Below, piece after piece: positions 58,477 to 64,000 of a stretch of 64,000 nucleotides of DNA (the first letter of the stretch is position 1; the number at the start of each line of letters is the position of its first letter). This DNA is from Euclidia mi. Lineage: Eukaryota > Arthropoda > Insecta > Lepidoptera > Erebidae. Where the stretch lies: positions 65,739,251 through 65,803,250 of the forward strand of contig OX123188.2 in the NCBI GenBank assembly GCA_944739405.2, in the 5' to 3' direction. A program made the translations under genes and the position numbers. The notes under the pieces are model-generated. The model was not told where the DNA came from, did no database searches, and saw nothing but the letters and a program-made list of their open reading frames with translations.

Positions 58477-61026
58477 TAACATAAGTCAGAAAAATTTCGT
58501 CTATTATTTAAGTTTAGGGGAAATTCTAGAATTATTAATGTATATTTTCTATATTTACCTATTTTCAAAGTTATTTCTTTCAGTTTCATATCTCATAAAT
58601 GTTGTATAGGTTTGTTTTCATTTAGAACTCAAAATATAAATAAATGTAGGGCATTTGTACGCGTAAAAAGTAAATTAGTACTACACATAGTATTATTTTA
58701 TTATTATTTGTTAATTGTTTCCTCAATTACTGAAGTCTGGACCGTGGCGCTATTTCTATGCAATTGTAGCGTGGTTTTCACTGTTAACCCATTCTACTTG
58801 ATATTTTACCATTATAATGCTGGATCTGTTTACTATCAAAATTTGTAAGGGCATGCGTACTAAAATGAATATTTTATAATGAACATACTATCTAACAATT
58901 ATGACATGATAATTCTCACGGAAACATGGTTAATCCCACAGATATCAGGTAGTGAATTTATAGATGAGCGCTATATAGTATTTCGTTGCGATCGGGATCG
59001 GGTAGCCTCGGACAAGAAAGATGGAGGTGGCTTCCTTATTGCGGTACTAAGGGAATTACGTTTGGAATATTTATCAACAAATTCTATGTTTACCTCTTAT
59101 ATAGAAACTATTTCAATACGTTTTATGGGTTCCGGCTGTTGATTACCTGATTAATGCGTCCTATACTCCGCCTAAAACTACCGAAGAAATATATGTATCT
59201 CATTTCGAGACCCTACAAATTCTAATTGACAGTTTCTCTTTTAATAACTTTTGTTTATTTGGTGACTATAATCTCCCCAACATAGAGTGGCTCAATGCTG
59301 TGGATCGTCCAGTCACATCGCTTATCTGTAACGGATCGTCATCAGTTTGTAGACTCGATGATAACTTTATGTCTCTACATAATGCGTCCCAATTTAATAA
59401 TATTATGAATAGCAAAGGTCGAATTTTTGATTTATTAATTGGCAATTTAGAATTTACTGTGAATATTCCACCACGCCTTTTACTACCTCCGGACAAATAT
59501 CATCCACACACGAAATATGGAAACGGGCTAATATTACCCCAGTTCATAAATCAGGTTCTAAGCCCGAAATAGAGAACTACCGCCTCATATCCATATTGTC
59601 CGCCTTGTCGAAGCTTTTTCAAAAGTTAGTCCACGACTGCATCCATAAGACCATTTACAATAGAATAATACCGCAACGACATGGTTTTGTGAAAAGAAAG
59701 TCAACTACTACTTATTTTTGTGTTATTCACAGACTACTTATTCAATAACATGGACCAACAAACACAAGGGGACACAGTGTACACAGATTTTCAAAAAGAA
59801 TTCGACAAGGTGGATCATGAACTACTATTAACCAAAATAGCTTATAATGGAATACGAGGAGATTTACTTCGATGGTTTTCCTCCTACATTTTTAATAGAT
59901 CTCAAAAGTTTGTTATCAAGGAACATCAATCTTCACCTGTCACATTCACATCCGGCGTAACCCAAGGTTAAATTTTAGGACCTCTTTTATTTATTTTATT
60001 TATAAATGATATTAGTACCTGTTTAAGCATTCAAAAATGTTACTTTATGCTGATTACTTAAAGGTTTATAAAAGTATAAAAATAGCAAATGACTGTACTT
60101 TGCTACAAAAGGACCTCAATAGACTTACTGACAAAAATAAACTAGTTCTAAGCATCAGCAAATGTCTCACTATATCATTCACGAAAATCAAAAATGTAAT
60201 CTCAAATAAATACCATCTAAATCAAATAGTTTTAACAAAAGTTTCAGTTGTTCGAGACCTTGGGGTACTACTAGACGAAAAACTGCATCTTGATCAACAC
60301 GTTGACATCATAATTAATAACGCTCACCGTATGTATGGATTTGTTATGAGGTCTACAACCGAATTTAAAAATAAGGGCACTTATATCCATTTATATAAAG
60401 GTCTAATAAGATCCCACTTGGAATACGCTGTTGTTGTTTGGAATCCGCTACACGCCAAATACGCAGTTAGCCTTGAAATGGTACAGCGCAAATTTCTGAA
60501 ATCTGTGCATTACCGTTGCTGTAAAAATTATCTACCCTATGAAACCTTATTGAAAAACTTTAACTTAATGAGTCAACGGTCCAGGCGTGTATTTTTGGAG
60601 ACTATGTTCCTTTATGATGTATGCACTCATAGATATGATTGTAACGATATAGTCAATAGGATATCTTATTATGTTCTAAGAACTGTTATTAGACGTGAGG
60701 TACGCGCCCGCATTGCAAATTTGCAATGCCTGCTACTAAATACTGCGTTTCGAAATAATGTAATGAAAATTATCAGGGAATCCTTCTGATAACTTGAACC
60801 CTGTTTTAGTGATGAATCTTAATTACCTTTACCTATTTTTATTCAACACATCAATTTGTCTTAATTTATTAAATCATGTTTACTCGTAACATTAATTTCA
60901 CTCATATTCTGTGGATGACGATGTGAGTGCACATTTACTCATGTTTTATTGTGTATACTATTAGACTAAGGATGTGTTTTTTGTTTGTTTATACCTAATA
61001 AATAAATAAATTTGCTCGAAAATAAA
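58477..61026 (+). mobile_element. Jockey-like non-LTR retrotransposon, second copy, decayed
   Basis: It lies between two halves of one SINE. It has a short 5' part, a damaged ORF2 (58780-60789), a 3' untranslated region and an AAATA-repeat tail near 60998-61016. A segment between endonuclease and RT is missing. Edges are uncertain by about 15 bases because the tail is A-rich. Confidence 0.7.
58780..60789 (+). pseudogene. Jockey-like ORF2 remnant, internal deletion, altered catalytic box
   Basis: The start reads VYYQNL, then a shift and YDMIILTETWL, KKDGGGFLIAV (58879-59142). After another shift come SYTPPKTTEE and FGDYNLPNIEW (59152-59290). The endonuclease then runs without a proper linker into RT residues WKRANITPVHKSGSK and NYRLISILSALSKLF (59519-59620), so roughly the middle of the protein is deleted. 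The RT continues with VYTDFQKEFDKVDHELL and TSGVTQG-stop-ILGPLLFILFIND. After one more shift comes LLYADYLKVYKS: the second catalytic aspartate of YADD is now tyrosine. The C-terminal frame (60037-60789) is otherwise open. Confidence 0.75.
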
Positions 61027-61255
61027 TTTCCACGGAACGACTGCCTATCTGACCTACGCAACCCGAAGGGATAGCGATATTCCATGGTTTAGACTTGTGC
61101 CAGTTTATTGTAGAGGTACTGACGCCCTATAACGACTGTCAAAGATCTTCATGATAGCCGGGACCGACGGCTTAACGTGCTCTCCGAGGCACGGGACAAG
61201 CGATAATTAACAATTCAATACGCACATAACTCCAAAAAGTCATTGGTGCGCACCA
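61027..61255 (-). repeat. SINE family A2, head half of a split copy
   Basis: TTCCACGGAACGACTGCC, CTATAACGACTGTCAAAG, CTCCGAGGCACGGGACAAGC and CACATAACTCC mirror the 1-345 copy. The tRNA head beyond CATTGGTGCGCACC is cut short. Confidence 0.75.
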
Positions 61256-61807
61256 TTGGTATATATAGTTTCAGCTAGCATAGGTACAATGAAAAACAGT
61301 AGATATATTTTTAAGTTACAATTGATTATTCTGCAACTTTTTAGCCGAATATTTATGATACATTACAAATGTATGAACAAACCACTCCAGTCACTTCGAT
61401 TACAATCAGTTCGTGACCTCTTCTCACAAGATTCACACAGCAATATTTCACGCCCAAAATACACAACAGCCCACCGCTGTCATCAACCACTATGGCGATT
61501 TATATAACTTAATCGTGCAACATACTACTTGCATGAGTTTATTCATGCATTCGTGGTCCGTAGAATGTAATTATACAATGATTTATTGTCAGTAGGCCGG
61601 CTCACGCGCCGATAGTACAGGATAACACTTTAATTGAAGACTCGTCTGCTGTACATCACCGCTCACGGTCGGGGCGAACACGATTCGAGACTTAAATGCT
61701 CTAGTTCTTGGTGCCTAAAATGCTGCTTCTTGTTTATACAGTCAATATTATATATTAAAGTATTTTTTATTGTTAGGCACCGATAGCTTTGTGTACAGTC
61801 CAACAGA
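61256..61807. other. AT-rich spacer
   Basis: No gene or element recognised. Confidence 0.4.
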
Positions 61808-62045
61808 CTGCTACGCAAAAGGTTTAACCCACAGGATGCGACGGGCATCACTAACTTTTTGAACGTATTTGCGTATTAAATTGTTGATTTTAATGGTTAA
61901 ACAGTTCGTGAGGACTTGTTTGAGTCCTCTACAGGTATGTAAGCAAATCCTCACTTGGCCAGCGAGGCAGTATATGGCCTCATTTTTCTCATATTGAGAA
62001 GGGCAATATTGGAAAAGATTATGTACAGGGTCAGTATAATGATAA
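61808..62045 (+). repeat. SINE family A1, diverged copy
   Basis: A head remnant (CTGCTACGCAAAAGG) is followed by ATTTGCGTATTAAATTGTTG, then CACTTGGCCAGCGAGGCAG and CTCATATTGAGAAGGGC. The order matches 25055-25380 in forward orientation with many substitutions. Confidence 0.6.
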
Positions 62046-62178
62046 TTATTACTGCATGTTGACAATTTCTTCTGCCAGAAATTGCACCGACACCAAAAAG
62101 CTGAAATAGACGTCGCTAAGTTTACTACGGAGATTGGCCGGTAGGAAAGAAATAGTATTCAACCTTGCTACTCTTAGA

Positions 62179-62240
62179 TTGTCCTTAGTGTAATTCACCT
62201 AGTAAGTTTCTAGTTACTAAGTGAATTACACTAAGGACAA
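62179..62240. repeat. Hairpin 1 of a pair, 27 bp arms, 8-base loop
   Basis: 62179-62205 pairs with 62214-62240, with one mismatch. It shares its last two bases with the next hairpin. Confidence 0.8.
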
Positions 62241-62300
62241 CATACATTATAAAAATGCGGCTAGTACTTCGGTGCTAGCCGCATTTTTATAGTGTATGTT
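62239..62300 (+). repeat. Hairpin 2 of a pair, 29 bp arms, TTCG loop
   Basis: 62239-62267 pairs with 62272-62300 around TTCG (62268-62271). The two non-Watson-Crick positions (62265/62274 and 62247/62292) are both T against G, which would be G-U pairs in a plus-strand RNA. No known RNA family was recognised. Confidence 0.8.
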
Positions 62301-62954
62301 TTCAAATCGTTCACTTCTCTTACAATCTATCAATCTCTATTTTTTTACCTTAACTGAACCGACTATCCTTTCATATCTCTTGCTTTAAACAACCGTTTAA
62401 ACCTAGCACTAACATATCAGTAAAAACAAGTATATAATATACAAACGTACACTGGTCATACGCTATCACCCAAAAGCTCTACTTGTACTCATTTTCTACC
62501 GCTGTATATAAAAAAGTTGTCTATCAGTATTTTTTTGTTATACGTGCAACGATAGCCACAAATTGGCATCTACATAATATTTCGATTAAGGCTACCTACT
62601 TTAGAAAGAGTATTTTAAGCATAAATTATATGAATCTTGTTTGATTACATGCTAATAAAAATGTATAAAATAAATTTATGGAGTTTATTTTAAGTAATTT
62701 TAATTATAAAAACAATTTAATAACATAAGATGTCTTGTAAATCTTTTATCAAGATATGTGTTAGACATTTCGCCAGTGAAACATATATTTGGCCTTTTCG
62801 CCTAGTAATAAGTGAAGCTGGCTGCTAGCCTAGAGGTCATGGGTTTTAATCTCACCCAGAAGAAATCTTTATGTTATAAGCTATATTATTTACATGCCTG
62901 GGTCTAATTTACCTGTCATATGTAGGTAGATATTATGTATATACAGAGGCTGTA
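62301..62954. other. AT-rich spacer
   Basis: A weak B-box-like string occurs at 62840-62865 (GGTCATGGGTTTTAATCTCA), probably a decayed SINE. Nothing else. Confidence 0.35.
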
Positions 62955-63045
62955 CACAAAGAGCCAAAAACCGGGCTCAGTGGCGTGCCATTAGAGAAGC
63001 CTTTATCCAACAAAGGAGTATGGTAGGCTGATGATGATGATGTAC
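62955..63045 (+). pseudogene. LINE ORF C-terminus with GAT tail
   Basis: The frame reads RAKNRAQWRAIREAFIQQRS then MVG and a stop, followed by GATGATGATGATG. It is the forward relative of 55860-55960. Only the last 25 or so codons survive. Confidence 0.6.
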
Positions 63046-63390
63046 ATATTATGGATAAAAAATAGCTAAATACCAAATATTATGCTTGTATTCTGTTAGG
63101 CTAGTCGTTAGTCTAGAAGTCATATTAAAAGTTAATCAATTTGTTCGCGTTGATCAATAACTAATTATAAAACTCAATCAAATCACTTAACAAATTAGAC
63201 GTTGACTCGATGCAATGTTAGTTTACCAAAAATTGCGATTGTTTGTGCACTGAAGGAGTGCAATTATTCTCCAATTAATTTATTTGTAATTGGAGGTAAA
63301 ATACGAATTATCAAAAAATCATGTCTTATCTTTTTTAAAAGCGGCATAACTAGTACTGCGATGTCATGTAGAGGGCAAATATTACTTAGC
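63046..63390. other. AT-rich spacer
   Basis: Nothing recognised before the RT frame begins. Confidence 0.35.
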
Positions 63391-64000
63391 TTTAGTTGTT
63401 TGTTTCTAGACCAAGGTAGGCAAGTAGATGTCTTATACTTTGACTTCCATAAGGCGTTTGATAGGGTGAACAATGACATACTGCTGGAGAAACTATGTAG
63501 CATCGGTGTTCCACCGGGTCTCCTTCGCCTTCTTGCTGACTACCTACGCGATCGTCAGCAGTTTGTTAGACTAGGTTTATATGAATCTCACCCTTATCAC
63601 ACGCGTTCTGGAGTTAGTCAAGGATCTATATTGGGTCCACTACTGTTTCTCATAATGGTAAATGATCTGCCAACAGTTATAAAACATGCTAAAAGTCTTC
63701 TCTATGCTGACGATCTAAAGATCTTTCGTGCAGTAGACTCTGAAGCAGATTGTTTAGCATTGCAGAAAGACATTGATGCCGTACTCGAATGGAGCGTAAA
63801 AAACAAAATGTCATTTAATCCTAGCAAATGTTATGTTAGTCGTTTTGGACGAGCGCGACAGCCAATTTCATTTAACTATAAAATAAATAATGCAATCGTA
63901 ACCAGAACAGACTGCATAAAAGATCTGGGTATCATGGTCGATCGAGGACTCACGTTCCATGATCGTATGGTGACGGTTGCAAGGGACTCATATAAGCGTT
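63391..64000 (+). CDS. Non-LTR reverse transcriptase, partial, runs off the right edge
   Basis: A frame with no stop runs from about 63391 to the window end. It reads FLDQGRQVDVLYFDFHKAFD, RVNNDILLEKL, GVSQGSILGPLLFLIMVNDL and the catalytic SLLYADDLKIFR. Then come NKMSFNPSKCYV and IKDLGIMVDRGLTFHDRM, the usual order of palm and thumb motifs in jockey/CR1-type RT. The upstream endonuclease and RT fingers are absent, so the copy is 5'-truncated or broken here. The seen part has all catalytic residues. It is neither of the other two jockey-like copies: wording differs at most positions. Called CDS because no lesion is visible, although a complete gene is unlikely. Confidence 0.8.

Overview
The window looks like non-coding DNA from an insect, most likely a moth or butterfly. 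It is AT-rich and packed with short tRNA-derived SINEs, non-LTR retrotransposons (CR1-like, jockey-like, R1-clade, RTE), a Penelope-like element, Helitron-like elements and tandem arrays of kinds common in Lepidoptera. The assignment to Lepidoptera is inference from repeat types; no host gene anchors it. I found no convincing host protein-coding exon, no rRNA gene, no functional tRNA gene and no CRISPR array. Every reading frame with a recognisable protein domain belongs to a mobile element.

Layout. 1-3000: SINEs and plain AT-rich DNA. 3008-8762: an RTE 3' fragment split by a 5.4 kb CR1-like element, itself carrying a 289 bp repeat. 9762-13123: a 5'-truncated jockey-like element with a 16 bp target duplication. 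13827-14670: a candidate element with 47 bp inverted termini. 14.7-20.2 kb: plain DNA with one hairpin. 20.2-21.8 kb: SINEs and a GC-rich repeat. 23787-24729: a TA-flanked inverted-repeat element. 25.0-29.9 kb: a SINE, a Helitron-like copy, and a Penelope-like element with two head-to-head halves. 34299-39145: a nearly complete R1-clade element interrupted by a 207 bp Helitron-like insertion. 39.7-53.9 kb: many SINEs, a foldback element, hairpins and a tandem array with Helitron-like ends. 54.5-61.3 kb: a SINE split by the ~290 bp repeat, a 2.35 kb element built of 315 bp units, a small inverted-repeat element, and a SINE split by a second jockey-like element. 61.8-64.0 kb: SINE, paired hairpins, LINE tail, and an open reverse transcriptase frame leaving the window.

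The retrotransposons supply the enzymes (endonuclease, reverse transcriptase) and the SINEs supply none. Two SINE groups end in the same 3' sequence as LINE fragments in the same window, which suggests the LINE enzymes moved them. Nested insertions with readable target duplications give a relative order of events. All LINE copies seen whole carry frameshifts or stops; only the RT frame running off the right edge is uninterrupted in the visible part.
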